From Coprosoma sp963660615 (lineage in GTDB: Bacteria; Bacillota_I; Bacilli_A; RF39; UBA660), in NCBI GenBank assembly GCA_963660615.1, contig CAVKYE010000008.1, forward strand, positions 1 to 51,692: a stretch of 51,692 nucleotides of DNA, given 5' to 3'. Both the position numbers and the translations under genes were made by a program. The notes under the pieces were generated by a model. It saw only the letters and a list, made by a program, of their open reading frames with translations, was not told the origin of the DNA and did no database searches. This document shows positions 1 to 7,361 of the stretch, in pieces (the first letter of the stretch is position 1; the number at the start of each line of letters is the position of its first letter).

Positions 1-69
1 CTCTATCTGTCATCTAACATCCAATTAAGTGGAAAAGGGACTTCAGGAGAACCATTTACAATTAGTTAA
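1..69 (+). CDS. C-terminal tail of a pilin-like surface protein (5' truncated by window)
   Basis: Only the last 22 codons are visible, read from base 1 to the TAA at 67-69. They spell LYLSSNIQLSGKGTSG followed by EPFTIS. This matches the end of the large pilin-like protein at 18610-19959, which finishes FYLSSDITLKGKGTLS then NPYTISV. The shared ending is the last strand of the C-terminal domain, so this is probably a second member of the same secreted pilin-like family. The start, N-terminal prepilin motif and regulation lie outside the window. No convincing terminator follows within the next 100 bases. Confidence 0.6.
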   Translation, partial: LYLSSNIQLSGKGTSGEPFTIS

Positions 70-92
70 TACAAAGAATAATAATCGAAGAA

Positions 93-157
93 GACCTTGT
101 CAAGAGTGGTGTGTAAATTATTTATATGACCTTGTATAATATGGTGTGTAAATTATT
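93..157 (+). repeat. Two 30-bp direct repeats, possible insertion-sequence end remnants
   Basis: Copies at 93-122 and 128-157 share 25 of 30 bases. Both begin GACCTTGT and end TGGTGTGTAAATTATT. The TATAAT then TGTGTAAA arrangement of the second copy recalls, from memory, the terminal repeats of IS256-family elements. No transposase gene is visible nearby, so this may be a remnant or a simple local duplication. The rest of the 70-375 gap is AT-rich and shows no gene. Confidence 0.4.
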
Positions 158-345
158 AAAATTGCATACCATATTTTTTATATGGATTAAAGGAGAAAAA
201 ACAAAGTTTAAAATAAACCAATTATATTGGAAGAATGGATTAATATATTTAAATTAACGGGATTATTTTTTATAAATTAGTAATTTATAATACTAGTCTT
301 TTTCTTTTATTTGGGGGAATTTCATATTCAAATATTTTTTTTGTT

Positions 346-354
346 CATATTATA
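346..354 (+). promoter_or_regulatory. Possible mother-cell sigma factor -10 (CATA-N3-TA) upstream of the CotD-like gene
   Basis: CATATTATA at 346-354 fits the CATA-N3-TA -10 consensus of sigma-K (and resembles sigma-E). A start about 6 bases downstream would leave a very short leader before the AGGGGGAG ribosome site at 363-370. A clear -35 is not seen, so this is tentative. Confidence 0.3.
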
Positions 355-375
355 AAGCAGATAGGGGGAGATTTA

Positions 376-651
376 ATGTTTAGAAAAAAATGTTGTATGC
401 CTTTTATGCCTATGGATAATGGTTGTTCTAATAGGCAGATGAACTGTCCTATTGTGGAACCGGTTATTAATAAATGTGTTGAAAGGGAGTTTTGTCATCA
501 GGTAGATCATATTTGTCCTATTCATACACATGTTATTAATAAGCATATTTATAATCATACTTATACTCCGCAATATACATGTAGTGAGGAGAATAATATT
601 ATTAATAATGATCCTGGATGTTGTGCTAGTTTTGCTAATAAAAATTTTTAG
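376..651 (+). CDS. CotD-like spore coat protein
   Basis: A 91-residue protein rich in Cys, His and Asn with no membrane segment or signal peptide. The centre reads VDHICPIHTHVINKHIYNHT, resembling the His-rich core of Bacillus CotD, an inner coat protein deposited around the forespore from the mother cell. Cysteine pairs near both ends (KCCMP, GCCAS) fit disulphide cross-linking in the coat. The start is supported by AGGGGGAG at 363-370. A terminator directly follows the TAG. CotE at 10049 independently supports sporulation in this organism. Family assignment rests on composition and the central motif only, so another small Cys-rich coat protein is possible. Confidence 0.6.
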   Translation: MFRKKCCMPFMPMDNGCSNRQMNCPIVEPVINKCVEREFCHQVDHICPIHTHVINKHIYNHTYTPQYTCSEENNIINNDPGCCASFANKNF

Positions 652-654
652 AAA

Positions 655-679
655 AAAACCGCTGTTTGCGGTTTTAATT
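655..679. terminator. Bidirectional terminator between the CotD-like gene and the HIT gene
   Basis: Perfect 8-bp stem AAAACCGC (655-662) / GCGGTTTT (668-675) with a 5-base loop. A-tract on the left and T-tract on the right serve both strands. The stem overlaps the stop codon of the minus-strand HIT gene. Confidence 0.8.
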
Positions 680-1039
680 ATGGAGTTTTTCGTAGATGTC
701 TTCAATTTTCATTTTTTTATGATTACCACTATATCCTGGTTTTAGGTGTAAGTGAAAGTGTTTTACTTCTTGCAATATACCATTATTTTGAACTAGGGTA
801 ACACCTTTTGCTCCTAGTTTTTCTTTGAATGTTGGATCTAGTTTTTTGGCAATTTTGATAATGTGCATTAGGGTTTTTTCGTCAATATCGAAAAGATCTT
901 GGTAGTGTTTTTTTGGTATTATTAGGGTGTGTCCGTTTGCATCTGGGTTTGCATCTAAAAATGCTTTGACTGTGTCATCTTCATATATGGTATATGAAGG
1001 GATTTCTCCATTACTTATTTTACAGAATATACATTCCAT
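674..1039 (-). CDS. hit: HIT family (histidine triad) nucleotide hydrolase, Hint type
   Basis: A 121-residue cytoplasmic protein of typical Hint length. The histidine triad signature is HFHLHLKP near the C-terminus, where the second His is the nucleophile that forms a nucleotidyl intermediate. The N-terminal CIFCKI carries the CxxC seen in many zinc-binding Hint proteins, and the DANPDANGHTLIIPKKH block is the usual nucleotide-binding segment. The family hydrolyses purine nucleoside phosphoramidates and related adenylates. The start is supported by GAGGTGAT just upstream. The gene stands alone on the minus strand, divergent from the suf operon and convergent with the CotD-like gene. Confidence 0.93.
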   Translation of the reverse strand: MECIFCKISNGEIPSYTIYEDDTVKAFLDANPDANGHTLIIPKKHYQDLFDIDEKTLMHIIKIAKKLDPTFKEKLGAKGVTLVQNNGILQEVKHFHLHLKPGYSGNHKKMKIEDIYEKLHN

Positions 1040-1084
1040 TTTTTATCACCTCTTTTTTATTTTAACACATTTTTTTTAATATTA

Positions 1085-1129
1085 AAAGAAGGCTTAACCT
1101 TCTTTTTGGTGAATATCTGCGGGATATTC
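1085..1129. promoter_or_regulatory. Two small hairpins / inverted repeats in the hit-suf divergent region
   Basis: First: AAAGAAGG (1085-1092) / CCTTCTTT around CTTAA, followed by a short T run, terminator-like. Second: GAATATC (1111-1117), TGCGG, GATATTC (1123-1129), a perfect 7-bp inverted repeat about 65-80 bases upstream of sufC. The second could be an operator or a leader hairpin; which promoter it belongs to is not resolved. Confidence 0.4.
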
Positions 1130-1207
1130 TATTTTATATTGGGTATTTTTTTTCTTTTCTATTCAAAAATTTTTAAAAAAATGTTAAAATATTAGGTGGT
1201 GATGAAA

Positions 1208-1981
1208 ATGAATATATTAAAGATTGAAGATTTATCTGTTAAAATAGGTGATAAAACTATTTTAAGTGGTTTTAATTTGAAGATAAAGTCAGGAGAAATT
1301 CATGCAATTATGGGACCTAATGGAACTGGTAAGTCTACTTTATCTAAGGTTATAATGGGAGATTCTACGTATGAGGTTGTATCGGGTAAGATTATGTATA
1401 ATGATATTGATATTACCAATATGCCGGTTTATGAAAGGGCTCGTTTGGGCATTTTTTTGGGTATGCAGATGCCTTATGAGATAGAGGGGGTCAGTAATGC
1501 GGATTTTTTAAGAACGGCCCTTAGAAGTAAGGACAGTAATTTTAAGTTATATAGTTTTATTAAGGAACTTGATAAGTTAACCTGTGATTTAAAAATGGAT
1601 CCAAAGATGATTCATAGAGGGATTAATGAAGGTTTTTCTGGTGGTGAGAGAAAGAAAAATGAAATTTTACAAATGCATATTTTAAAGCCTAGTGTGGTTA
1701 TGCTTGATGAGATTGATTCAGGTCTCGATGTTGATAGCTTGAAGATTGTTGGTAATAGTGTGATGGATTATTATAGAGAATATAAGCCGGCTATTTTGCT
1801 TGTGACACATTATCAAAGACTTCTTGATTATATTAAGCCTGATTTTGTTCATGTTATGGAAGGTGGACGTATTATTAAAAGTGGGGATGCTAGTCTTGTT
1901 AAGGTAGTTGAAGAAGAAGGTTATGATAAAATCAAAAAAGATAGTACATCTATTATAAAGGAAAATGAGAATTATGAATAA
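1208..1981 (+). CDS. sufC: SufC, ATPase of the SUF iron-sulphur cluster assembly system
   Basis: A 257-residue ABC-type ATPase without membrane segments. It has Walker A GPNGTGKST (residues 36-44), the signature FSGGERKK (143-150), Walker B plus D-loop LDEIDSGLD (166-174) and the switch His in LLVTH (201). EIDSGLD and the GGERKKNEILQM context are characteristic of SufC rather than transporter ATPases. SufC hydrolyses ATP to reshape the SufB/SufD scaffold on which Fe-S clusters are built. I chose ATG 1208 because AGGTGGTG (1194-1201) lies at good spacing; an upstream in-frame GTG at 1196 and ATG at 1202 overlap that site. First gene of a three-gene operon. Confidence 0.95.
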   Translation: MNILKIEDLSVKIGDKTILSGFNLKIKSGEIHAIMGPNGTGKSTLSKVIMGDSTYEVVSGKIMYNDIDITNMPVYERARLGIFLGMQMPYEIEGVSNADFLRTALRSKDSNFKLYSFIKELDKLTCDLKMDPKMIHRGINEGFSGGERKKNEILQMHILKPSVVMLDEIDSGLDVDSLKIVGNSVMDYYREYKPAILLVTHYQRLLDYIKPDFVHVMEGGRIIKSGDASLVKVVEEEGYDKIKKDSTSIIKENENYE

Positions 1982-2765
1982 AATAGTAATAGTGAACAAT
2001 GAAATCATAGAAAGCCAAATTGATGATGCAGTAAAGGTTGTTTCTGGTAAGGGTAATTTTGATGGTGTTTGTAAGATTAATATTTCTGTTGTTAAAAACA
2101 CTAACTTGATGATTGAATATGATTGTAAGGATGAAAGCAAGTTAGAGATGTATTTTAATATTTCTCCTTTTGTTTCATGTAATATATATGAACTTAAAAG
2201 GGGAAAGTGCGGTAAGTTTAGTTATAAGTTTTATGTTTTAGAAGATGCTTTATTAAATTTGTATAAGTTTAATGATATTGATGACAATAAAGAACAGGTT
2301 ATTTTTAATTTGAATGGTAATTTGGCAAAGCTTAATTATAATTTTAAAACGATAAGTAGTTTTAAGGAAAAGTATGATTTACTTGTTTATCACAATTTTA
2401 GCAATACTGAAAGTTTGGTTAATAATTATGGCGTTAATGTTAAAAAAGGTGATCTTAAGTTTAATGTTTCATCGTTCGTGCCTAAGGGAAATGGGAAGTG
2501 TATTATTAATCAAAATGGACGTATTATTAATTTAACTAATAATACTTGTCAGATTAATCCAAATTTATTTATTGATGATTATGATTGTGTGGCTAATCAT
2601 AGTGCTCATATTGGTAAATGTAATTCTGATGAATTATTTTATTTGATGAGTAGAGGAATTGCTTATAAAAAGGCTGAAACGCTTTTGATAAAAGGTTTTC
2701 TTTTGAAGGATTCTAATGTACTTTCAAAGGACATTTTAAAGTCTATTAATAAATATTGGAGGTGA
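1974..2765 (+). CDS. Short SufB/SufD-family Fe-S scaffold protein
   Basis: A 263-residue protein; typical SufD and SufB are over 400 residues, so this is a compact version. The C-terminal third carries the family's most conserved part: ANHSAHIGKCNSDELFYLMS then RGIAYKKAETLL, aligned with the conserved histidine segment and the LFYLxSRG helix of SufB/SufD. The preceding region is the predicted beta-helix. It should pair with SufC as the scaffold for Fe-S assembly. The start overlaps the end of sufC (8 bases); ATG 1974 fits AAAGGA at 1957-1962 better than ATG 1965. The stop TGA lies inside the ribosome site of sufS, so the genes are tightly coupled. I cannot say from motifs alone whether it acts as SufB, SufD or both. 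Confidence 0.85.
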   Translation: MNKIVIVNNEIIESQIDDAVKVVSGKGNFDGVCKINISVVKNTNLMIEYDCKDESKLEMYFNISPFVSCNIYELKRGKCGKFSYKFYVLEDALLNLYKFNDIDDNKEQVIFNLNGNLAKLNYNFKTISSFKEKYDLLVYHNFSNTESLVNNYGVNVKKGDLKFNVSSFVPKGNGKCIINQNGRIINLTNNTCQINPNLFIDDYDCVANHSAHIGKCNSDELFYLMSRGIAYKKAETLLIKGFLLKDSNVLSKDILKSINKYWR

Positions 2766-2770
2766 TATAT

Positions 2771-3961
2771 GTGAATAGGGATGATTTTGACATTTTATCT
2801 ACTGGTATTGTTTATTTTGATAATGGGGCTACAACGCTTAAGCCTAGAATATTATCTTTAGCAACTAGTGATTATTATAATTATTATAGTTCTAACGCCC
2901 ATAGAGGTGATTATTCTATTAGTGTTAAGGCTTCTAGCATGTATGAAAATGCGAGATGTAAGGTAAAGGATTTTATAAATGCTAATGATGTTTCTTCTAT
3001 TGCTTTTACAAGTGGGACTACGGATTCTATAAATAAGATTGTTTTTGGTTATTTTAAGAATGTTTTGAAAAAAGGTGATGAGGTTTTGCTTACTAAAAGT
3101 GAACATGCTTCTAACATTTTACCTTGGTTTGAACTAAGTGATGAGATTGGTATTAATATTAAATATATTCCTCTTTCTTCTTATAAGGTTACTTTGGAAA
3201 ATGTTAAATCGGCTATAAATGAGAAGACCCGAGTTATTTCACTTGCCCATATTACGAATGTGGTTGGTGATGTAAGGCCTATTAAGGAGATTTGTGAGTA
3301 TGCTCATAGCCTTGGTATTTTGGTTTTGGTTGATGGGGCTCAAAGTGTTCCTCATATGAAAGTTGATGTTACTGATTTGGATGTTGATTTTTTGACTTTT
3401 TCGGCTCATAAGATGTGTGGACCTACTGGTCTTGGGGTTATTTATGCAAAGGAAAAATTTTTGAAGTTAATTAAGCCGATTATTTTTGGTGGAGGCATGA
3501 ATGCTGAATTTAATAATGATGGTTATAGGAGATATAAGGAAATGCCTGATTTACTTGAGGCTGGGACACCGAATATTGCTGGGGTTATTGGCTTTGGATA
3601 TGTGCTTGATTATTTAAGTGAGATTGGTATGGATAATATTCATAAGTATGAAAAAGAATTAAGAAATTATTTAATCTCTCGCCTTAAGGAGATAGATGAT
3701 GTTGTTATTTATAATGAAGATAGTGAAAGTGGTGTGGTAACGATTAATTATGAAGGTGTGTTCCCACAAGATTTGGCTATTTATTTGGATAAATATAATA
3801 TTTGTATTAGAGCGGGTAGTCACTGTGCTAAGATACTTAAAGATGAGTTTCATATTAAAAACACCTGTAGGATTAGTTTATATTTTTATAATACTAAAGA
3901 AGAGGTTGACAGTCTTATTTCAGCGCTTAAAAATCCCAATCTTAAGAATGAAATTATTTAG
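2771..3961 (+). CDS. sufS: SufS cysteine desulfurase (GTG start)
   Basis: A 396-residue PLP enzyme of normal SufS length that takes sulphur from cysteine for Fe-S assembly, yielding alanine and an enzyme persulphide. The PLP lysine is K214 in TFSAHKMCGPTGLG, and the catalytic cysteine is C352 in CIRAGSHCAK, the group II (SufS) arrangement with a structured cysteine loop. The start is GTG 2771, set by GGAGGTGAT at 2758-2766; the ATG one base earlier in another frame is immediately followed by a stop. Last gene of the operon. SufS enzymes normally hand sulphur to SufU or SufE, and neither is encoded here. Confidence 0.95.
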   Translation: MNRDDFDILSTGIVYFDNGATTLKPRILSLATSDYYNYYSSNAHRGDYSISVKASSMYENARCKVKDFINANDVSSIAFTSGTTDSINKIVFGYFKNVLKKGDEVLLTKSEHASNILPWFELSDEIGINIKYIPLSSYKVTLENVKSAINEKTRVISLAHITNVVGDVRPIKEICEYAHSLGILVLVDGAQSVPHMKVDVTDLDVDFLTFSAHKMCGPTGLGVIYAKEKFLKLIKPIIFGGGMNAEFNNDGYRRYKEMPDLLEAGTPNIAGVIGFGYVLDYLSEIGMDNIHKYEKELRNYLISRLKEIDDVVIYNEDSESGVVTINYEGVFPQDLAIYLDKYNICIRAGSHCAKILKDEFHIKNTCRISLYFYNTKEEVDSLISALKNPNLKNEII

Positions 3962-3988
3962 AGCATAATTTAGTTTATGTTCTTTTTT
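3961..3988 (+). terminator. Terminator of the suf operon
   Basis: GAGCATAA (3961-3968) pairs with TTATGTTC (3975-3982) around a 6-base loop, followed by a T tract. The stem begins at the last base of the sufS stop codon, so no sufU or sufB follows in this transcript. Confidence 0.75.
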
Positions 3989-4065
3989 GATTTGTTTTTA
4001 AATGTTTATTTTATGTCTTTTCAAATGTGTGGTTATGTGCTATACTTTTATTATAGGAGGTAAAA

Positions 4066-4572
4066 ATGTCAGAAGCTAAGAAAAGAAATATTGTTATTGC
4101 TACATTATGTGCTGTTGTATTACTTATGGGTGTTGGTTATGCGGCTTTTAATACACAGTTAAATATTAATTCTACAGCTAGTGTTACTTCTAGTTGGGAT
4201 GTGCATATTAAAAGTATTACAGCAGGAACTCCTGTTGGTACGGCTAGTGATGCTGGTACTAATATAGGTAGTGATAAGTTATCTGCAACTTTCAATACTA
4301 ATTTGGTATCTCCAGGGGATACTATAACTTATACTATTGTTGTAGAGAATGCAGGTAGTTTGGATGCTAAACTTAATAGTTTGACATTTGATGGTGGAAG
4401 TAATACGGCTATTTTACATACTTATGCTGGTATTGCTACTGGTGATGTCATTACTGCTGGTAAAACCGCAACGTTTACAGTAACTGTTAAGTATAATCCT
4501 GATATTACAAGTCAACCTGAAAATACTACTAGTAGTGTAGCTATGACTTTGAATTATGTTCAAAGTGTATAA
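4066..4572 (+). CDS. Small secreted protein with alternate (SipW/TasA-like) signal region
   Basis: A 168-residue protein with a hydrophobic segment (roughly residues 9-27) followed by GYAAFNTQLNINSTA, the layout of proteins exported by SipW-type signal peptidases such as TasA/camelysin. The mature part is a Ser/Thr/Asn-rich beta-sandwich candidate (DTITYTIVVENAGSLDAKL resembles DUF11-like strands) ending LNYVQSV. A paralogue at 22495-22998 ends INYVQS. Such proteins often form matrix fibres or associate with the wall; the exact role here is unknown. It stands alone, with AGGAGG upstream and a strong terminator after it. Confidence 0.65.
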   Translation: MSEAKKRNIVIATLCAVVLLMGVGYAAFNTQLNINSTASVTSSWDVHIKSITAGTPVGTASDAGTNIGSDKLSATFNTNLVSPGDTITYTIVVENAGSLDAKLNSLTFDGGSNTAILHTYAGIATGDVITAGKTATFTVTVKYNPDITSQPENTTSSVAMTLNYVQSV

Positions 4573-4597
4573 AAACTGATATATATCAGTTTTTTTC
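4571..4597 (+). terminator. Terminator of the TasA-like gene
   Basis: A perfect 24-base palindrome from AAAAACTGATA (from 4571) to its complement, followed by a T run. It begins within the TAA stop codon. Confidence 0.85.
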
Positions 4598-4642
4598 TTG
4601 CTTATTTTTTATTTATTATATATAATTAGGGTGGTGATTAAT

Positions 4643-5560
4643 TTGAAAAAGTGTGTGATAATTTGGAATCCTAATAGTGGTAAGAAGAAAAAAAAGTCTT
4701 TTACTGATTCTTTTATTTCTATTTTAAAGAAAAAAGGTTATGATGTTTCTATTAAATATACTAAGTATTCAGGGCACGCTAAAAAGATTGTTAGTCTTTT
4801 GCCTGATGATATTTCTTTGGTTATTTCTTTAGGTGGTGATGGTACTTTTAATGAGGTTATGTGTGGTAATTTAAAGAGAAAGAAAAGACTTTTACTTTCA
4901 CATATTCCTTTTGGTACTACTAATGATATTGGGGCTATGTATGGGATGGGAAAGGATCCTATTACTAATTTGAAGATGATTCTTGATGGTAAGGTTAAAG
5001 GAGTAGATATTTGTAAGATTAATGGAGAGGCATTTGTTTATATTGCTGGGCTTGGTAAGTTTGTTGATATCGCTTATGATACTCCTAGAAATTTGAAAAA
5101 AAATTTGGGTTATATTGCTTATTTGATTAATGCATTTAAGTCTTTTAATCAGAAGACTAAGCTTTTTGAGATGACTTATGAGGCTAATGGTGAAGAGGTC
5201 ACTGGTTTATTTTCTTTGGTTTTAATTGCGAATGCGAGTAGAATTGGTGGCCTTAATTTTTTTCAGGATGTGAAGCTCGATGATGGTCAATTTGAGGTTT
5301 TGCTTTCTAATTTTAAGACTAAGGCTGATTTAGCTAGAGGACTTTATTATTTTAAGACTAGTGATATTTCAAAGGCACCAGGATTTTATTATTTTAAAAC
5401 TGATCATTTGAAGATTAAGCTTAAGGAGGAGCCTCGTAAAGAATGGTGTCTTGATGGCGAAAGGTTTAGGGATAAGTCACTTTGTTTTGATATAACGATT
5501 GAAAAAGATGTAAAGATGCTTATTCCTAAAAAGGAAATATCTAAGATTTTTGTTGATTAA
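4643..5560 (+). CDS. dgkB: Diacylglycerol/lipid kinase family protein (TTG start)
   Basis: A 305-residue soluble kinase of the DgkB/YegS family. Motifs: WNPNSGKKKK near the N-terminus (nucleotide loop), SLGGDGTFNEV (the GGDGT catalytic signature) and IPFGTTNDIG. The C-terminal beta-sandwich domain carries WCLDGE, the usual family ending. It is expected to phosphorylate diacylglycerol or a related lipid at the inner membrane face, recycling DAG to phosphatidic acid. The start is TTG 4643, behind GGTGGTGATT; the upstream in-frame ATG would run through that ribosome site. Lipid specificity cannot be read from sequence. Confidence 0.88.
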   Translation: MKKCVIIWNPNSGKKKKKSFTDSFISILKKKGYDVSIKYTKYSGHAKKIVSLLPDDISLVISLGGDGTFNEVMCGNLKRKKRLLLSHIPFGTTNDIGAMYGMGKDPITNLKMILDGKVKGVDICKINGEAFVYIAGLGKFVDIAYDTPRNLKKNLGYIAYLINAFKSFNQKTKLFEMTYEANGEEVTGLFSLVLIANASRIGGLNFFQDVKLDDGQFEVLLSNFKTKADLARGLYYFKTSDISKAPGFYYFKTDHLKIKLKEEPRKEWCLDGERFRDKSLCFDITIEKDVKMLIPKKEISKIFVD

Positions 5561-5569
5561 TATTTTTTG

Positions 5570-5600
5570 AAAGCATAATTTTGATGTTTGCTTTTTTTTT
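5570..5600 (+). terminator. Weak terminator after the lipid kinase
   Basis: AAAGCA (5570-5575) pairs with TGCTTT (5589-5594), followed by a long T run to 5600. The loop is 13 bases, so efficiency may be modest. Confidence 0.6.
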
Positions 5601-5607
5601 ATGTTTT

Positions 5608-5616
5608 TGATATAAT
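5608..5616 (+). promoter_or_regulatory. Extended -10 promoter of the RNase J gene
   Basis: TGATATAAT at 5608-5616 is a perfect extended -10 (TGn-TATAAT). The gene start with GAAAGGAG lies about 37 bases downstream. No strong -35 is seen, as expected for extended -10 promoters. Confidence 0.6.
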
Positions 5617-5652
5617 TAAGAAGACTTTGTAAGAAAAAAGAAAGGAGAAAAA

Positions 5653-7299
5653 ATGAGTAAAATTAAAATATTTGCCTTAGGTGGGCAAAATGAAAACGGA
5701 AAAAATATGTATGTTGTTGAGGTTGACAAGGACATATTTGTTTTGGATGCTGGACTTAAATATGCAGACGATAGAATGCTTGGTGTCGATTATATAATAC
5801 CAAATTATGATTATATTAAGAAAAATATTAAGAGAGTTAAGGGTGTTTTTGTTACACATGGTCATGATGAGCATATGGGTGCTTTATGTGATATGCTTAA
5901 GGATATGCCTTCTTTGAAAGTTTATGCGACTCGCTTTACTTTAGAAATTATTAAAGAAGAACTTAATAATGATGGTGTGAAGTTTGATAATTTGGTTGAA
6001 ATTAAGCCTCACAGAAAGATTGATTTTGGGCCTAATAGTGTATTTCCTATTTCGCTTACGCATACTGTCCCTGATGCAGTAGGATATGTTATTTATACTA
6101 AAGACGGTGCTATTTTCTATACTGGTAATTTTGTGTTTGATTCTACTATGCTAGGAGCTTATAAAACTGATATTGGTAAGCTTGCTTATGTTGGTAAACA
6201 AGGTGTTTTATGCTTACTTAGTGAATCTTTATATGCTGATAAGAGGGGATTTACTTCACCAAACCATCGTACTAGTGCGGCTATTAGGGAGATTTTAAAT
6301 CAAACTTCTGGAAGAATTTTATATAATATTAATCCAGCTCAACTTTATAGAATCCAAGAACTTTTTACGGAAATTATGAGTACTGATAGAAAAGTTGTGA
6401 TAATGGGTAAAAGACTTGAAAGTGTTATTTTGAAAGCTATTGATATGCATTATGTTAATTTTGATAAGAAGAGGATTTCTAATATTCATCATGTTTCTGA
6501 TGAACGTGTTGTTGTTTTAGTTTCTGATGAAAGAGAAAAACCTTTTTCTAATTTACAAAGAATTGTTAGAGGATATGATAAATTTATATCAATTAATAAT
6601 GAGGATACGGTTATTTTTGCTTCTCCTGTTTATGATGGGATGGAGCACACTTTGGCTAAGCTTCAAGATAATATTGCGAGACTTGGTGCTGATATTATTG
6701 AACTTTCTAAAAAGCAATATCCAACGCATCATGCTTCTTCAGAAGATTTAATGCTTATGATTGATTTGATGCAACCTAAATATTATATGCCTGTTATTGG
6801 AGAGTATCGTCATCAAGTGGCAAATGCTTCAGTGGCTAAGAAAATTGGTATGAAAGATGAAAATATATTATTAAAGTTAAATGGTGAGGTTGCTTATTTT
6901 GAAAATGGTAAACTTGTTAATAATGGTTTTAAAGTACCAGTTGATGATATTTTAATTGATGGTCTTGCGGCTGGTGATGTTGGTGAACTTGTTTTAAAAG
7001 ATAGGGAACTTTTGGGTGATAATGGTATTGTTATTATTACAGCTACTTTAGATAAGCAAACTAAGGAGGTTTTAGCTGGACCTGAGGTTCTTACACGTGG
7101 GTTTATATTCGTTAGAAATAATATTAATTTAATTAAGGAAGCTGAAAATATATCTTTAAAAGTTATTAAAGAAAATACAAAGTCAAATTATATTGATTTT
7201 TCTAAAATTAAATCTGGTATTAGAGATAAGGTTGGTAAATATTTTTACGAGCAAACTGAGTGCAAACCTATGGTGTTAATTGTAATTGGAGAGGTGTAG
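5653..7299 (+). CDS. rnjB: RNase J family protein with degenerate active site (RNase J2-like)
   Basis: A 548-residue metallo-beta-lactamase / beta-CASP protein of RNase J length, with the family N-terminus (ALGGQNENGKNMYVVEV) and C-terminal domain (IDGLAAGDVGELVLKDR). RNase J enzymes mature and degrade RNA from the 5' end. Several expected metal ligands are changed: HGHEDH is HGHDEH (69-74), TGDFxFD is TGNFVFD (N159) and PVHGEYR is PVIGEYR (I382). The phosphate-binding FASN and PIPGNE motifs are also altered (NINPAQ, PVYDGM). This suggests a weakly active or inactive partner, like RNase J2 in complex with J1. In Bacillus, as I recall, rnjB lies in the same chromosomal region as miaB and cotE, which follow here. 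Confidence 0.85.
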   Translation: MSKIKIFALGGQNENGKNMYVVEVDKDIFVLDAGLKYADDRMLGVDYIIPNYDYIKKNIKRVKGVFVTHGHDEHMGALCDMLKDMPSLKVYATRFTLEIIKEELNNDGVKFDNLVEIKPHRKIDFGPNSVFPISLTHTVPDAVGYVIYTKDGAIFYTGNFVFDSTMLGAYKTDIGKLAYVGKQGVLCLLSESLYADKRGFTSPNHRTSAAIREILNQTSGRILYNINPAQLYRIQELFTEIMSTDRKVVIMGKRLESVILKAIDMHYVNFDKKRISNIHHVSDERVVVLVSDEREKPFSNLQRIVRGYDKFISINNEDTVIFASPVYDGMEHTLAKLQDNIARLGADIIELSKKQYPTHHASSEDLMLMIDLMQPKYYMPVIGEYRHQVANASVAKKIGMKDENILLKLNGEVAYFENGKLVNNGFKVPVDDILIDGLAAGDVGELVLKDRELLGDNGIVIITATLDKQTKEVLAGPEVLTRGFIFVRNNINLIKEAENISLKVIKENTKSNYIDFSKIKSGIRDKVGKYFYEQTECKPMVLIVIGEV

Positions 7300-7311
7300 A
7301 CCTCTTTTTTT
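7290..7311 (+). terminator. Terminator with the RNase J stop codon in its loop
   Basis: AGAGGT (7290-7295), loop GTAG (7296-7299), ACCTCT (7300-7305), then T6. The TAG stop of the RNase J gene is in the loop. Confidence 0.8.
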
Positions 7312-7361
7312 CTCTTGAAAAATGTATATAAATATGATATTATCTATAAAGGAAAGCAGGG

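Noticed and set aside
373..705. 110-residue minus-strand reading frame across the CotD-like gene
   Set aside because: Low-complexity shadow of the + gene, no ribosome site, and it runs through the bidirectional terminator.
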